From Candidatus Faecalibacterium faecigallinarum (GTDB taxonomy: Bacteria; Bacillota; Clostridia; Oscillospirales; Ruminococcaceae): a stretch of 63,897 nt of DNA. Of this stretch, positions 9,678 to 19,667 are shown in pieces (within the stretch, counting starts at the first letter, position 1; every line of letters begins with the position of its first letter). Below the pieces are notes generated by a model. It was not told the DNA's origin and did not search any database. It worked only from the letters and a program-made list of their open reading frames with translations. The stretch is taken from the NCBI GenBank assembly GCA_019119685.1, contig DWWN01000043.1, forward strand, positions 1-63,897. Direction: 5' to 3'. The position numbers and the translations under genes were made by a program.

Positions 9678-10265
9678 ATGGGACGCGCGATGATCGTCAG
9701 CGCGGGCGCCAGCGCCAACGAATACCTGTCCGCCCGGCTGACCGAGCTCGGCTACCTGCGGCCGGTCATCGTCCCCAGCGGCACCGAGGCCCGCCGCCGG
9801 ATGCTGGCCGGGGGCTTTGAGCTGATCGTGGTGAACGCGCCGCTGCCCGACGAGTTCGGCCACGAGCTGTGCGCCGCCGCGGTGGAGCAGACCGACGCCG
9901 GGGTGATCCTGCTGGCCAAGGCCGCCGCCTGCGACGAACTGCGGGCCCCCATGAACGAGCAGGGGGTGCTGGTGGTGGCAAAGCCCTTTTCGGCGGCACT
10001 GTTTTTGCAGGCAGTGCACATGGCGGCCGCCAGCAACCACCGGCTGGCCCGGCTGCGGGCCGAGAACGACCGCATCCAGCAAAAGCTGGCTGAACTGCGG
10101 CTGACAGGCCGGGCCAAGTGCCTGCTGATCCAGTATAAGGGGATGAGCGAGGCCGAGGCCCACCGCTATCTGGAAAAAACAGCGATGGATACCCGGCAAA
10201 ACCGGGGCAAAGTGGCCCAGGAAGTCATTGATTCCCTTGACCCGGACGCCGTGGATGGTGTATAA
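9678..10265 (+). CDS. ANTAR-domain RNA-binding antiterminator
   Basis: 195 residues. Residues 1-120 are a receiver-like domain (IVSAGASANEYLSARLTELG, FELIVVNAPLPDEFG), but the acidic cluster and phosphorylation aspartate are not clear, so it may be a pseudo-receiver. The C-terminal segment KCLLIQYKGMSEAEAHRYLE then AMDTRQNRGKVAQEVID is an ANTAR domain, which binds paired small hairpins in mRNA leaders and prevents termination. In Firmicutes these control nitrogen and ethanolamine genes. Its position right after glnA, and the terminators before glnN and glnA, make both synthetase leaders its likely targets. GAGGAGGGG precedes the ATG. Confidence 0.9.
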   Translation: MGRAMIVSAGASANEYLSARLTELGYLRPVIVPSGTEARRRMLAGGFELIVVNAPLPDEFGHELCAAAVEQTDAGVILLAKAAACDELRAPMNEQGVLVVAKPFSAALFLQAVHMAAASNHRLARLRAENDRIQQKLAELRLTGRAKCLLIQYKGMSEAEAHRYLEKTAMDTRQNRGKVAQEVIDSLDPDAVDGV

Positions 10266-10266
10266 T
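10237..10266 (+). promoter_or_regulatory. Promoter of pyrG
   Basis: TTGACC, 18-bp spacer, TATAAT. It overlaps the last codons of the ANTAR gene. A hairpin GAAGGCG/CGCCTTC follows at 10290-10317. The predicted start region lacks the GGGC run needed for the CTP-sensing reiterative mechanism known in Bacillus pyrG. Confidence 0.7.
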
Positions 10267-10369
10267 AGAAGCTGTATGATTCTTGACGGAAGGCGTGCGG
10301 GGGTCACCGCGCGCCTTCTGTATGTTTTGCAACGGCCCCGGCGGACAAGCGGGGCAGATGGAGGAAACT

Positions 10370-12034
10370 ATGGCGACGAAATACATCTTTGTGACCGGCG
10401 GCGTGGTCTCTGGCCTGGGCAAGGGGATCACCGCGGCCAGCCTGGGGCGGCTGCTCAAATGCCGCGGCCTCAAGGTAGCCAGCCAGAAGCTGGACCCCTA
10501 TGTCAACGTGGACCCCGGCACCATGAGCCCCCTGCAGCACGGCGAGGTGTTCGTCACCGACGACGGCACCGAGACCGACCTGGACCTGGGCCACTATGAG
10601 CGCTTCATCGACGAGAACCTGAACAAGTACTCCAACCTGACCACCGGCAAGGTCTACTGGAACGTCCTGAACAAGGAGCGCCAGGGCGCGTATCTGGGCC
10701 AGACCGTCCAGATCATCCCCCACATCACCAACGAGATCAAGAGCTACATCTATAACCTGGCCGCCTCCACCGAGGCCGACGTGGTCATCACCGAGATCGG
10801 CGGCACCACCGGCGACATCGAGAGCCAGCCCTTCCTGGAGGCCATCCGCCAGGTGGGCATCGAGCAGGGCCACGAGAACTGCTGCTACATCCACGTGGTG
10901 CTGGTGCCCTACATCTCCGGCTCCAACGAGTACAAGTCGAAACCCGCCCAGCACTCGGTCAAGGAGCTGCAGGGCATGGGCATCAGCCCCGACATCATCA
11001 TCCTGCGGGCCGACGGCAGCGTGGGCAGCGACATCCGCCGCAAGATCAGCACCTTCTGCAACGTCAAGCCCGAATGCGTCATCGAGAACCTGACCATGCC
11101 CAGCCTGTACCAGTGCCCCCTGATGCTGCACTCCAACGGGCTGGACGACGTGGTGGTGGAAAAGCTCAGCCTGGACGTGCCCGCCGCCGACCTGACCGAG
11201 TGGAAGGACGTGGTGGCCCGCATCGCCTCCCGGTCCCGCACCTGCACCATCGCGCTGGTGGGCAAGTACGTCAAGCTCCACGACGCTTACCTGTCGGTGA
11301 TGGAGAGCCTCTACCACGCCGGCTTTGAGAACGACAGCCAGGTGGAGATCAAGTGGGTGGACAGCGAGGAGCTGCGCACCGACGCCGACTGCGCCGCCGC
11401 TTTCTGCGACGTGGACGGCATCATCGTGCCCGGCGGCTTCGGCGACCGCGGCATCGAGGGCATGGTGGCCGCCGCCCGCTGGGCCCGCGAGCACGAGGTG
11501 CCCTACTTCGGCATCTGCCTGGGTATGCAGATCATGGTGATCGAGTTTGCCCGCGGCGTGCTGGGCTACGCCGACGCCAATTCCAGCGAGTTCACCCCCG
11601 ACGGCGCCCACAACGTCATCGCCCTGATGGCCGACCAGCAGGGCAACATCCCCAAGGGCGGCACCATGCGCCTGGGCAAGTACCCCTGCAAGGTGGCGCC
11701 CGGCACCAAGATGGCCGCCTGCTATGGCGAGGACCTGATCTGGGAGCGCCACCGCCACCGCTACGAGTTCAACAACGAGTTCCGCGCCGAGATGGAGGCC
11801 GCCGGCCTGGTCATCTCGGGCACCAGCCCCGACGGCCGCCTGGTCGAGACGGTGGAGCTGCCCGGCCGCCCCTTCCACCTGGGCGCCCAGTTCCACCCCG
11901 AGTTCAAGAGCCGTCCCAACCGGGCCCACCCCTTGTTTAAGGCTTTCATCGCCGCCAGCCTGCAGAACCGCAAGTCTGCCGGGCGCAGCAGCATGGACCC
12001 CTACCTGGCCGCTGACAAGAAAGTGAACCGCTGA
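10370..12034 (+). CDS. pyrG: CTP synthase
   Basis: 554 residues. It converts UTP to CTP using ATP and glutamine. The N-terminal synthase domain has [17 protein letters not shown] and [15 protein letters not shown]; the C-terminal glutaminase has the nucleophile cysteine in FGICLGMQ and the His-Glu pair in [11 protein letters not shown] start at the ATG at 10370, preceded by GGAGG, because an upstream in-frame ATG adds residues that do not fit the family. The last 20 residues ([20 protein letters not shown]) extend a little past the usual end. It is monocistronic, with a terminator downstream. Confidence 0.97.
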   Translation: MATKYIFVTGGVVSGLGKGITAASLGRLLKCRGLKVASQKLDPYVNVDPGTMSPLQHGEVFVTDDGTETDLDLGHYERFIDENLNKYSNLTTGKVYWNVLNKERQGAYLGQTVQIIPHITNEIKSYIYNLAASTEADVVITEIGGTTGDIESQPFLEAIRQVGIEQGHENCCYIHVVLVPYISGSNEYKSKPAQHSVKELQGMGISPDIIILRADGSVGSDIRRKISTFCNVKPECVIENLTMPSLYQCPLMLHSNGLDDVVVEKLSLDVPAADLTEWKDVVARIASRSRTCTIALVGKYVKLHDAYLSVMESLYHAGFENDSQVEIKWVDSEELRTDADCAAAFCDVDGIIVPGGFGDRGIEGMVAAARWAREHEVPYFGICLGMQIMVIEFARGVLGYADANSSEFTPDGAHNVIALMADQQGNIPKGGTMRLGKYPCKVAPGTKMAACYGEDLIWERHRHRYEFNNEFRAEMEAAGLVISGTSPDGRLVETVELPGRPFHLGAQFHPEFKSRPNRAHPLFKAFIAASLQNRKSAGRSSMDPYLAADKKVNR

Positions 12035-12049
12035 ATCCCATAAGCAAGA

Positions 12050-12086
12050 AAGTCCGCCGCAGCGAGAAACTGCGGCGGACTTTTTA
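12050..12086. terminator. Bidirectional terminator between pyrG and eno
   Basis: AAGTCCGCCGCAG pairs with CTGCGGCGGACTT and is followed by TTTTA. A-residues on the other side allow it to serve the convergent enolase gene as well. Confidence 0.85.
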
Positions 12087-12109
12087 CGTTCTAAAGGGCG
12101 GCGAAAGGC

Positions 12110-13471
<1,362 letters not shown>

Positions 13472-13479
13472 TTAGTTAT

Positions 13480-13508
13480 AGTTTACCACTTTTCCCGCCT
13501 TTCGGCAA
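13480..13508 (-). promoter_or_regulatory. Promoter of eno
   Basis: Minus strand TTGCCG, 17-bp spacer, TAAACT, about 70 bp before the start codon. Confidence 0.65.
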
Positions 13509-13574
13509 GGGGTTTTTGGACCGCTCCATCCCCCTCCCTTCCGCCGCCTGTTCAAAGTATGCCTCGCCTGAGCG

Positions 13575-13608
13575 CAAAAAAACGCCGCACCCGGGCGGGC
13601 ACGGCGTT
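13575..13608 (-). terminator. Terminator after the lectin-like gene
   Basis: On the minus strand AACGCCG pairs with CGGCGTT, with GCCCG/CGGGT inside, followed by seven Ts. It ends transcription of the RICIN-domain gene before the eno promoter. Confidence 0.8.
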
Positions 13609-13613
13609 GGGGG

Positions 13614-14507
13614 TTACTTCTTAGAGCGGGTAGAGCGCTTTTTCGGAGCTGCTTCCCCGGCAGGAGCGGCAGCCTTTTTGGGCCGGCCGCCCCGCTTCTT
13701 GGGGGCGGGAGCCTCAGCGGCGGGGGCAGCGGGTTCGGCCTTGGGAGCCTCGGCAGCAGCCTCAGGGGCGGCAGGAGCGGCGGGCTGTGCCCCGGCAGGC
13801 TCCGCAGCCTTCTTGGTACGGCAGGCGCGGCGCTTGGGCTTGGCCTCCGCAGCTTCGGGGGCGGGCTCGGCCGCCTTTTCGGCAGCGGGCGCAGCCTCGG
13901 CGGCAGGGGCGGCAGCTTCGGCCTTGAGAGCCTCGGCAGCGGCCTCAGGCGCGGCAGGTTCCACAGCGGGGGCGGCAGGTTCGGCGGCGGGGGCCTCTGC
14001 GGGCTTTTCTGCGGCGGAGTCAGCGGCCTCGGGCGCGGCGGGTTTGCGGTCCTTGACGGGCCGGATGGTCCACAGCTGGTCCGCACCGGGGCTCTCCTGC
14101 CAGATCTGCAGGACGGCGCCCGCGGCGGTGCCGATGCCCACGGTATCCACACAGCGGCCGCTGGCCCACTGGCTGATGATGCGCACGGTGCCGTCGTTGA
14201 CCGGCACCAGGGTCCACATCTGGCTGCCGCCCAGCACATCGTCCCACAGCTGCAGCCAGGTGCCGTTGGCGGTGCCCGCCATGGCCAGGTCGATCACCTT
14301 GCCATTGGCCCGGCAGTGGATGCGGTAGCTGTTCTCGCCCACGCGGTCGAAAAGCCACTCCTGTTCGGGCTTGTGCTCGTACTTGCCCAGCCGCAGCTGA
14401 GCGCCGCCGGCGCCGTCGTCGCCCACATAGCCGATGACGTTGCCGCTGGCCGCAGCGATGGTGTAGGCGCGGCCGGCTTCGATCAAGGTCTGTTCGACTG
14501 TTCTCAT
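13614..14507 (-). CDS. RICIN-type beta-trefoil protein with basic Ala/Pro tail
   Basis: 297 residues in two parts. Residues 1 to about 152 are a ricin-B-like beta-trefoil with repeated QxW-type motifs (EQEWLF, LQLWDD, SQMWTL, LQIWQE, DQLWTI). The rest is low-complexity Ala/Pro/Glu sequence ending in basic clusters: KPKRRACRTKK, then KKRGGRPKK, which looks like an AT-hook, then KKRSTRSKK at the C-terminus. There is no signal peptide, membrane segment or cell-wall anchor, so it is probably cytoplasmic. The tail resembles those of histone H1-like and HU-extension proteins, so a nucleoid or nucleic-acid role is possible; a sugar ligand is equally untested. It has its own promoter and terminator. 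Confidence 0.75.
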   Translation of the reverse strand: MRTVEQTLIEAGRAYTIAAASGNVIGYVGDDGAGGAQLRLGKYEHKPEQEWLFDRVGENSYRIHCRANGKVIDLAMAGTANGTWLQLWDDVLGGSQMWTLVPVNDGTVRIISQWASGRCVDTVGIGTAAGAVLQIWQESPGADQLWTIRPVKDRKPAAPEAADSAAEKPAEAPAAEPAAPAVEPAAPEAAAEALKAEAAAPAAEAAPAAEKAAEPAPEAAEAKPKRRACRTKKAAEPAGAQPAAPAAPEAAAEAPKAEPAAPAAEAPAPKKRGGRPKKAAAPAGEAAPKKRSTRSKK

Positions 14508-14588
14508 GTTTTATCCCTCCATATACATTCTCTATCCAAACGCGCCCCGATGTGACCCAGGGCGCGGCAACCCCAGACTATACTCTGG

Positions 14589-14617
14589 ATTATACCACCC
14601 ATCGTAATTTTTCACAA
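14589..14617 (-). promoter_or_regulatory. Promoter of the RICIN-domain gene
   Basis: Minus strand TTGTGA, 17-bp spacer, TATAAT, about 80 bp before the start codon. Confidence 0.65.
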
Positions 14618-14692
14618 GCATATGGGCCGCGTTTTGGCGGGTTGCACAAAAGCTCCGGCGCATAACTCAAACTTTTTAGGTTTTTCAGGAAC

Positions 14693-16081
14693 TTATTCCG
14701 GCTGCTGCCCGGCGCGGACGCGGGCGTCCATCCGGTCCAGCTCGGCCAGGAACTGCGCCATGAAGGGCACCGCCACCACAAAGCTGAGCACGTCGGCGAT
14801 GGGCTGGCAGTACTGCACGCCGGCCAGACCCCACACGTTGGGCAGCACCAGAATCAGCGGGATGAAGCAGATGCCCTGCCGGCAGCAGGACAGGAAGGTG
14901 GCCCGGCCCGCCTTGCCCACGCTCTGGAACAGCATATTGCCGCAGACCAGCACCGGCTGCAGCACGGTGGCGATGCACTGCCACTGGAAGGCCGGCAGGG
15001 CGACGGCGGTGACGGCGTCGTCGTCCCGGAACAGGCGGACCAGCGCCTCGCCGTTGACGAGACAGACCCCGGCCAGCAGGGTCATCAGGACAAAGCTGGC
15101 CCCGATGGTGAACAGGCAGGCCGACCGCACCCGGTGGAACTTGTACGCCCCGTAGTTGTAGCTTGCCACCGGCTGGAAGCCCTGCCCCACGCCCAGCGCC
15201 ACCGACTGCAGGAACTGGAAGATGCGGGACACGATGCTCATGGCGGCCACTGCGGCGTCGCCGTAGGAGCGGGCCGCCACGTTCAGCATCATGCTGGCAA
15301 AGCTGGCCAGGCCCTGACGCCCAAAGCTGGGCAGGCCGATGGTCAAGATGGCCATGATATCCCGGCCGCTGCGGGTGTAGTTGCGGATGGACAACTTGCT
15401 GACTGTCTTGCCCCGCAGGTACATGGACAGCAGGATGCAAAAGCCGACGATCTGGCTCAGGCCGGTGGCCAGGCCCGCGCCGCCGGTGCCCATCCCCAGG
15501 CCGAAGATGAACACTGGGTCCAGCACCATGTTCAGCACGCCGCCGGTGACAAGGCCGATCATGGCAAAGCTGGCCTTGCCCTCATAGCGCAGGATGTTGT
15601 TCATCACCAGGCTGGACATCATAAAGGGAGCTGCCAGCAGGATGTAAAAGGCGTAGTCCCGGGCGTGGGGCAGGATGGTCTCGGTGCTGCCCAGCAGCCG
15701 CATGAGAGGGGTCAGCCCGGCAATACCGAACACGCCCAGCGCCGCGCCGGCCCCGATCGCCGTGAAAAAGCTGGTGGAGGCAAAGCGGGAGGCCGCGGGC
15801 GCGTCGCCGCTGCCCAAACTGCGGCTGATGATGCTGCCCGAGCCGTGCCCCAGCATGAACCCAATGGCCTGGATCACCGCCATCAGGCTGGACACCACCC
15901 CCACCGCGCCCGAAGCGCTGGTGGAGATCTGCCCCACAAAAAAGGTGTCGGCCAGGTTATAGATGCTGGTGATGAGCATACTGAGGATGGTGGGCACCGC
16001 CAGCCCCAGCACCAGCCGGGGGATGGGGGTCTTGGTCATCTTGTCGAACTGGGCCTGCTGCTGGGTCTGTTCCGCTGCCAT
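14693..16081 (-). CDS. MATE-family multidrug exporter
   Basis: 462 residues with about twelve membrane helices. MATE proteins expel drugs or metabolites using sodium or proton gradients. TPIPRLVLGLAVPTILSMLI and SIYNLADTFFVGQIS are the typical first helices, and GHGSGSIISRSLG follows. The second half repeats the pattern (QGLASFASMMLNVAARSYGD, QGFQPVASYNYGA). I start at MAAEQTQQ (ATG 16081); the frame is open further upstream but crosses the promoter. The ribosome site is weak. A palindrome overlaps the promoter, so repression by a dimeric regulator is likely. Confidence 0.92.
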   Translation of the reverse strand: MAAEQTQQQAQFDKMTKTPIPRLVLGLAVPTILSMLITSIYNLADTFFVGQISTSASGAVGVVSSLMAVIQAIGFMLGHGSGSIISRSLGSGDAPAASRFASTSFFTAIGAGAALGVFGIAGLTPLMRLLGSTETILPHARDYAFYILLAAPFMMSSLVMNNILRYEGKASFAMIGLVTGGVLNMVLDPVFIFGLGMGTGGAGLATGLSQIVGFCILLSMYLRGKTVSKLSIRNYTRSGRDIMAILTIGLPSFGRQGLASFASMMLNVAARSYGDAAVAAMSIVSRIFQFLQSVALGVGQGFQPVASYNYGAYKFHRVRSACLFTIGASFVLMTLLAGVCLVNGEALVRLFRDDDAVTAVALPAFQWQCIATVLQPVLVCGNMLFQSVGKAGRATFLSCCRQGICFIPLILVLPNVWGLAGVQYCQPIADVLSFVVAVPFMAQFLAELDRMDARVRAGQQPE

Positions 16082-16116
16082 GGTTATCCACACTTTCTGC
16101 CTGAAAAGGCTGTATG

Positions 16117-16156
16117 ATACTATCCATAGTATACAACCTAGGTCACTTTTTGTCGA
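16117..16156 (-). promoter_or_regulatory. Promoter with palindromic operator for the MATE gene
   Basis: Minus strand TCGACA, 17-bp spacer, TATACT. The -10 box is inside a perfect palindrome, ATACTATCCATAGTAT (16117-16132, 7-bp arms), in the position of a repressor site. No candidate repressor gene is adjacent. Confidence 0.65.
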
Positions 16157-16170
16157 GCCTGCCGGCACGC

Positions 16171-16198
16171 AAAAAGACCGCCTGACTGCCAGGCGGCC
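16171..16198 (-). terminator. Terminator after ferritin
   Basis: On the minus strand CCGCCTG pairs with CAGGCGG and is followed by TCTTTTTG. Confidence 0.85.
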
Positions 16199-16217
16199 TT
16201 GGTGTGCGTTTTGGTGT

Positions 16218-16730
16218 TTAGTCGAGTACGAGGGACGGCGCGGTGTAGGTGCGGGACAGCAGCTCGCTGTTCAGCATATACAGGCTGCGGGCGTCGCCGC
16301 CGTACAGCTCCATCTTGGTGATCTGGTCGGCGGAGTTCTTCTCCTCCTCGCCCTGCTCCTTGATGAACCAATCCAGGAACTGGACGGTGCGGTAGTCCTT
16401 GGCCTCGATGGCGGCGGCGTAGATGCCGTTGATGAGGCCGGTGACATACTGCTCGTGGCCCAGGGCGGCCTTGAGGGGGCCGATCAGGTCGCTGAAGTGG
16501 GTCTCGGGCTTGGCGATGCCCTCCAGCACCACCTGCTGGCCGTTGTTGTGCAGGTAGCGGTAGAAAAGCATGGCGTGGTCCTGCTCCTCTTTGGCCTGGA
16601 TCTCGTACCAGTTGGCAAAGCCGTCCAGGCCCTTGGCCTCGTAATAATTGGCGATTTCCAGATAGAGATAAGCGGAGTAGAACTCCTTGTTGATCTGGTC
16701 GTTGAGCAGCTGGTAAACTTTCTGGTCCAT
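16218..16730 (-). CDS. ftnA: Ferritin
   Basis: 170 residues of the non-heme ferritin type, which oxidises and stores iron in a 24-subunit shell. Ferroxidase ligands are visible: E in INKEFYSAYLYLEIANYY, E and H in IQAKEEQDHAMLF, and the later EQGEEEKNSAD. I start at MDQKVYQLL (ATG 16730) because GGAGG is 9 nt upstream; the frame extends six codons further through the ribosome site. It has its own promoter and terminator. It is the first gene of a metal block that continues with zinc transport. Confidence 0.96.
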   Translation of the reverse strand: MDQKVYQLLNDQINKEFYSAYLYLEIANYYEAKGLDGFANWYEIQAKEEQDHAMLFYRYLHNNGQQVVLEGIAKPETHFSDLIGPLKAALGHEQYVTGLINGIYAAAIEAKDYRTVQFLDWFIKEQGEEEKNSADQITKMELYGGDARSLYMLNSELLSRTYTAPSLVLD

Positions 16731-16795
16731 GGGATATCCTCCTGTCATAAGGTTTGAAAGGCTGCGGGCCGCAGCCGGATAGTTAGGTTAAACTT

Positions 16796-16824
16796 ATCAT
16801 AGCATACCGCCCCCTTCCTGTCAA
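16796..16824 (-). promoter_or_regulatory. Promoter of ferritin
   Basis: Minus strand TTGACA, 17-bp spacer, TATGAT. TTAACCTAACTATCC just downstream of the -10 recalls the ACTAACTATAAT portion of the two shared metal promoters at 20.9 and 21.3 kb. Confidence 0.75.
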
Positions 16825-16877
16825 CCGCCAGAGTGAGCGGGTCACGAAAGGGACAGGCTTTTCCTCCCTGTCCCCTA

Positions 16878-16906
16878 TTGACAACCCCCTGCCCGGTGTG
16901 TATAAT
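16878..16906 (+). promoter_or_regulatory. Promoter of the znuACB operon
   Basis: TTGACA, 17-bp spacer, TATAAT. Immediately downstream AATTTGCAGTCAAGTTGCAA forms most of an imperfect dyad (AATTTGCA against TGCAATTT), a possible site for a zinc-responsive repressor. It does not match the known Bacillus Zur consensus. Confidence 0.8.
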
Positions 16907-17009
16907 AATTTGCAGTCAAGTTGCAATTTCGCGGCGGGCGGGCTCCAAAGGGGCGGCCTGCCGCTCGTTTTGCGCGGGGGCGTTTTCCCCGCATGGAGGT
17001 TTTGAAAGC

Positions 17010-18020
17010 ATGAACAAACTGAAACGGATTCTGGCCGCCCTGGCGGCAGCCTGCCTGACCCTGGCCCTGCTGGCCGGGTGCAGCCCGTCCGCCCCCGAAA
17101 ACACCGGCGCGGCCTCCGCCCCCGGCGGCGGGGACGAAACCACCCTGCGGGTGGTGGCCACCATCTTCCCCATCTACGACTGGGCCCGGGAGGTGCTGGG
17201 CCAGGTGCCGGGCGTCGAGCTGGTCTGGCTGCAGGACACCGGCGTCGATATGCACAGCTACCAGCCCACCGCCGAGGATATGCTGCTGGTGTCCTCCTGC
17301 GACCTGTTCCTGTACGTGGGAGGCACCTCGGACAACTGGGTGGACGACGCCTTGCAGGAGGCCGTCAACCAGAATATGGAGGTGGTCAGCCTGCTGGACG
17401 TGCTGGGGGACGCCGCCCGCCTGGAAGAGCTGACCGAGGGGATGCAGGACGATCATGACCACGACGGCCACGACCACGAGGACGCCGAATACGACGAACA
17501 CGTCTGGCTCTCTCTGCGGAACGCCGAGGTCCTGACCGGCGCCATCGCCGACGCCATGGGCCGGCTGGACCCCGCCCACGCGGAGGATTTTGCCGCCAAT
17601 GCCGCCGCCTACACCGAACGGCTGGCCGCTCTGGACGGGGAATACCAGGCGGCGGTGGACGCTTCGCCGGTGCACACCCTGCTGTTCGGCGACCGGTTCC
17701 CCTTCCGCTATCTGGTGGAGGACTACGGCCTGGACTACTACGCGGCTTTCCCCGGCTGCTCGGCCGAGACCGAGGCCAGCTTTGAGACGGTGGCCTTCCT
17801 GGCCGGCAAGGTGAAAGAACTGGACCTGCCCGCCGTGCTGGCCATCGAGAACTCGGACCACCGGGTGGCCGAGACCATCGCCCAGAACGCCGGCAACGGC
17901 GCAAAGGTCCTGACGCTGGACTCGATGCAGGGCGTCACCAGCGAGGACGCCGCGGCCGGCACCACCTATCTCTCCATCATGGAGTCCAACCTGGAAGTAT
18001 TGAAGCAAGCGCTGGCTTGA
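17010..18020 (+). CDS. znuA: Zinc ABC transporter substrate-binding lipoprotein (ZnuA)
   Basis: 336 residues. The signal peptide ends in the lipobox LLAGC, so the mature protein is lipid-anchored outside the membrane. The body is the metal-binding SBP_bac_9/ZnuA fold: VVATIFPIYDWAREVLG, the ligand region TGVDMHSYQP and DEHVWLSLRNAEVL. A His/Asp-rich loop (HDHDGHDHEDAEYDEH) is the zinc-sensing or delivery loop typical of zinc rather than manganese binding members. GGAGG precedes the ATG. It is first in a three-gene operon with its ATPase and permease. Confidence 0.95.
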   Translation: MNKLKRILAALAAACLTLALLAGCSPSAPENTGAASAPGGGDETTLRVVATIFPIYDWAREVLGQVPGVELVWLQDTGVDMHSYQPTAEDMLLVSSCDLFLYVGGTSDNWVDDALQEAVNQNMEVVSLLDVLGDAARLEELTEGMQDDHDHDGHDHEDAEYDEHVWLSLRNAEVLTGAIADAMGRLDPAHAEDFAANAAAYTERLAALDGEYQAAVDASPVHTLLFGDRFPFRYLVEDYGLDYYAAFPGCSAETEASFETVAFLAGKVKELDLPAVLAIENSDHRVAETIAQNAGNGAKVLTLDSMQGVTSEDAAAGTTYLSIMESNLEVLKQALA

Positions 18021-18030
18021 GGAGGCACGC

Positions 18031-18768
18031 ATGGCCCTTATCACCTGTCAAGACGTGACCCTCGGGTATGAGAACACCCGGGTGGCCGAACACCTCTCCT
18101 TCACGGTGGAGGAGGGAGATTACCTGTGCATCGTGGGCGAGAACGGCTCGGGCAAGTCCACCCTGATGAAGACCCTGCTGGGCCTGCGGGCCCCGCTGGC
18201 GGGGCACATCGCCTTTGGGGACGGCCTGCGCAAAAACGAGATCGGCTACCTGCCCCAGCAGACCCCCATCCAGCGGGATTTCCCCGCCAGCGTGCAGGAA
18301 GTGGTGCTGTCGGGGTGCCTGGCCCGGTGCGGGCTGCGCCCCTTCTACTCCAAAGAGGAAAAGGCCCTGGCCGCCCGCAACATGGAGCGGCTGGGCATCA
18401 CGCCCCTGGCCCGCCGGTGCTACCGGGAACTGTCGGGCGGCCAGCAGCAGCGCGTGCTGCTGGCCCGGGCCCTCTGCGCCACCCGCAAGCTGCTGCTGCT
18501 GGACGAGCCGGTGGCCGGCCTGGACCCCAAAGTCACCGCGGAACTGTACGACCTGATCGCCGAGCTGAACCACGCCGACGGCATCACCGTCATCATGATC
18601 AGCCACGACATTGCGGCGGCAGTGCGGTACGCCAGCCATATCCTGCACATCGGGGAGGGCCAGCGCCTGTTCTTCGGGACGGCGGCGGCCTACCGCACCA
18701 GCCCGGTGGGGCAGATGTTCGTCCCCTGCACCCTGGAGGACGGCGCGAAAGGAGGGGACAACGCATGA
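18031..18768 (+). CDS. znuC: Zinc ABC transporter ATPase (ZnuC)
   Basis: 245 residues. Walker A is GENGSGKSTLMK, the signature is LSGGQQQRVLLARAL, and Walker B is LLLLDEPVAGLD with the switch histidine in MISHD. The Q-loop is GYLPQQT. It powers import of the metal delivered by ZnuA. It starts 10 bp after znuA and overlaps znuB by 4 bp (ATGA), so the operon is tightly coupled. Confidence 0.96.
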   Translation: MALITCQDVTLGYENTRVAEHLSFTVEEGDYLCIVGENGSGKSTLMKTLLGLRAPLAGHIAFGDGLRKNEIGYLPQQTPIQRDFPASVQEVVLSGCLARCGLRPFYSKEEKALAARNMERLGITPLARRCYRELSGGQQQRVLLARALCATRKLLLLDEPVAGLDPKVTAELYDLIAELNHADGITVIMISHDIAAAVRYASHILHIGEGQRLFFGTAAAYRTSPVGQMFVPCTLEDGAKGGDNA

Positions 18769-19613
18769 CGGCCCTGGAAACACTGCGCTATTACTTTGCT
18801 TTTCCCTTTGTCCGCTACGCCCTCATCGTGGGGGTGCTGATCGCCCTGTGCGCCTCCCTGTTCGGGGTGACGCTGGTGCTCAAGCGGTTTTCCTTCATCG
18901 GGGACGGTTTGTCCCATGTGGCCTTCGGGGCCCTGGCCATCGCCGCCGTGTTCAACCTGACCGACGAGATGCTGCTGGTCCTGCCGGTGACGGTGGCCGC
19001 GGCCATCCTGCTGCTGCGGGGCGGCCAGAGCGCCCGCCTGCAGGGCGACGCCGCCATTGCGGTGCTCTCGGTGGGCACCCTGGCGGTGGGCTATCTGCTG
19101 ATGCACCTGTTCTCCACCAGCACCAACCTCTCGGGCGACGTGTGCAGCACCCTGTTCGGCTCCACCTCCATCCTCACCCTGACCCAGGCGGAAGTCTGGC
19201 TGTGCGTGGTGCTGTCGGTGGCGGTCATCGCCCTGTTCCTGGTGTTTTACAACCGCATCTTCGCCGTCACCTTTGACGAGGCTTTCGCCACCGCCACCGG
19301 CCTGCCCGCCGGGCGGTACAGCCTGCTCATCGCGGTGGTCATCGCGGTCATCATCGTGCTGGCCATGAACCTGGTGGGCTCGCTGCTCATCTCGGCCCTT
19401 ATCATCTTCCCGGCGCTGTCGGCCATGCGGCTGTTCAAGAGCTTCAAGGCCGTCACCATCTGCTCCGCCGCCGTCTCGGTGGCGGGGGCTGCCGCCGGCA
19501 TCCTGATCTCCATCCTGGCCGGCACCCCGGTGGGCTCCACCATCGTCGCGGTGGACCTGGGGGCGTTCGCCCTCTTTGCCGTGCTGGGCGCCCTCACCGG
19601 CCGCACTGCCTGA
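18765..19613 (+). CDS. znuB: Zinc ABC transporter permease (ZnuB)
   Basis: 282 residues, about eight membrane helices, ABC-3 permease family. LVLKRFSFIGDGLSHVAFGALA is the cytoplasmic region that contacts the ATPase in this family. The ATG overlaps the znuC stop as ATGA, and GGAGGGG lies just before it inside znuC. A terminator closes the operon. Confidence 0.95.
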   Translation: MTALETLRYYFAFPFVRYALIVGVLIALCASLFGVTLVLKRFSFIGDGLSHVAFGALAIAAVFNLTDEMLLVLPVTVAAAILLLRGGQSARLQGDAAIAVLSVGTLAVGYLLMHLFSTSTNLSGDVCSTLFGSTSILTLTQAEVWLCVVLSVAVIALFLVFYNRIFAVTFDEAFATATGLPAGRYSLLIAVVIAVIIVLAMNLVGSLLISALIIFPALSAMRLFKSFKAVTICSAAVSVAGAAAGILISILAGTPVGSTIVAVDLGAFALFAVLGALTGRTA

Positions 19614-19627
19614 AACCAGACGCAAAA

Positions 19628-19655
19628 ACCGCTCCGCATGGGAGCGGTCTTTTTG
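19628..19655. terminator. Terminator between znuB and the HMA gene
   Basis: ACCGCTCC pairs with GGAGCGGT around GCATG, with a T-run on the plus side and an A-run on the other, so it can serve both convergent operons. Confidence 0.85.
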
Positions 19656-19667
19656 TTTGTCCTGTGT

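Noticed and set aside
10261-10370. CTP-sensing reiterative transcription leader of pyrG
   Set aside because: The region after the -10 box lacks the initial GGGC run, and the leader hairpin has no matching terminator T-run.
14693-16168. Longer start for the MATE gene at 16168
   Set aside because: The added residues cross the promoter and operator, and the first family-like residues begin after MAAEQTQ.
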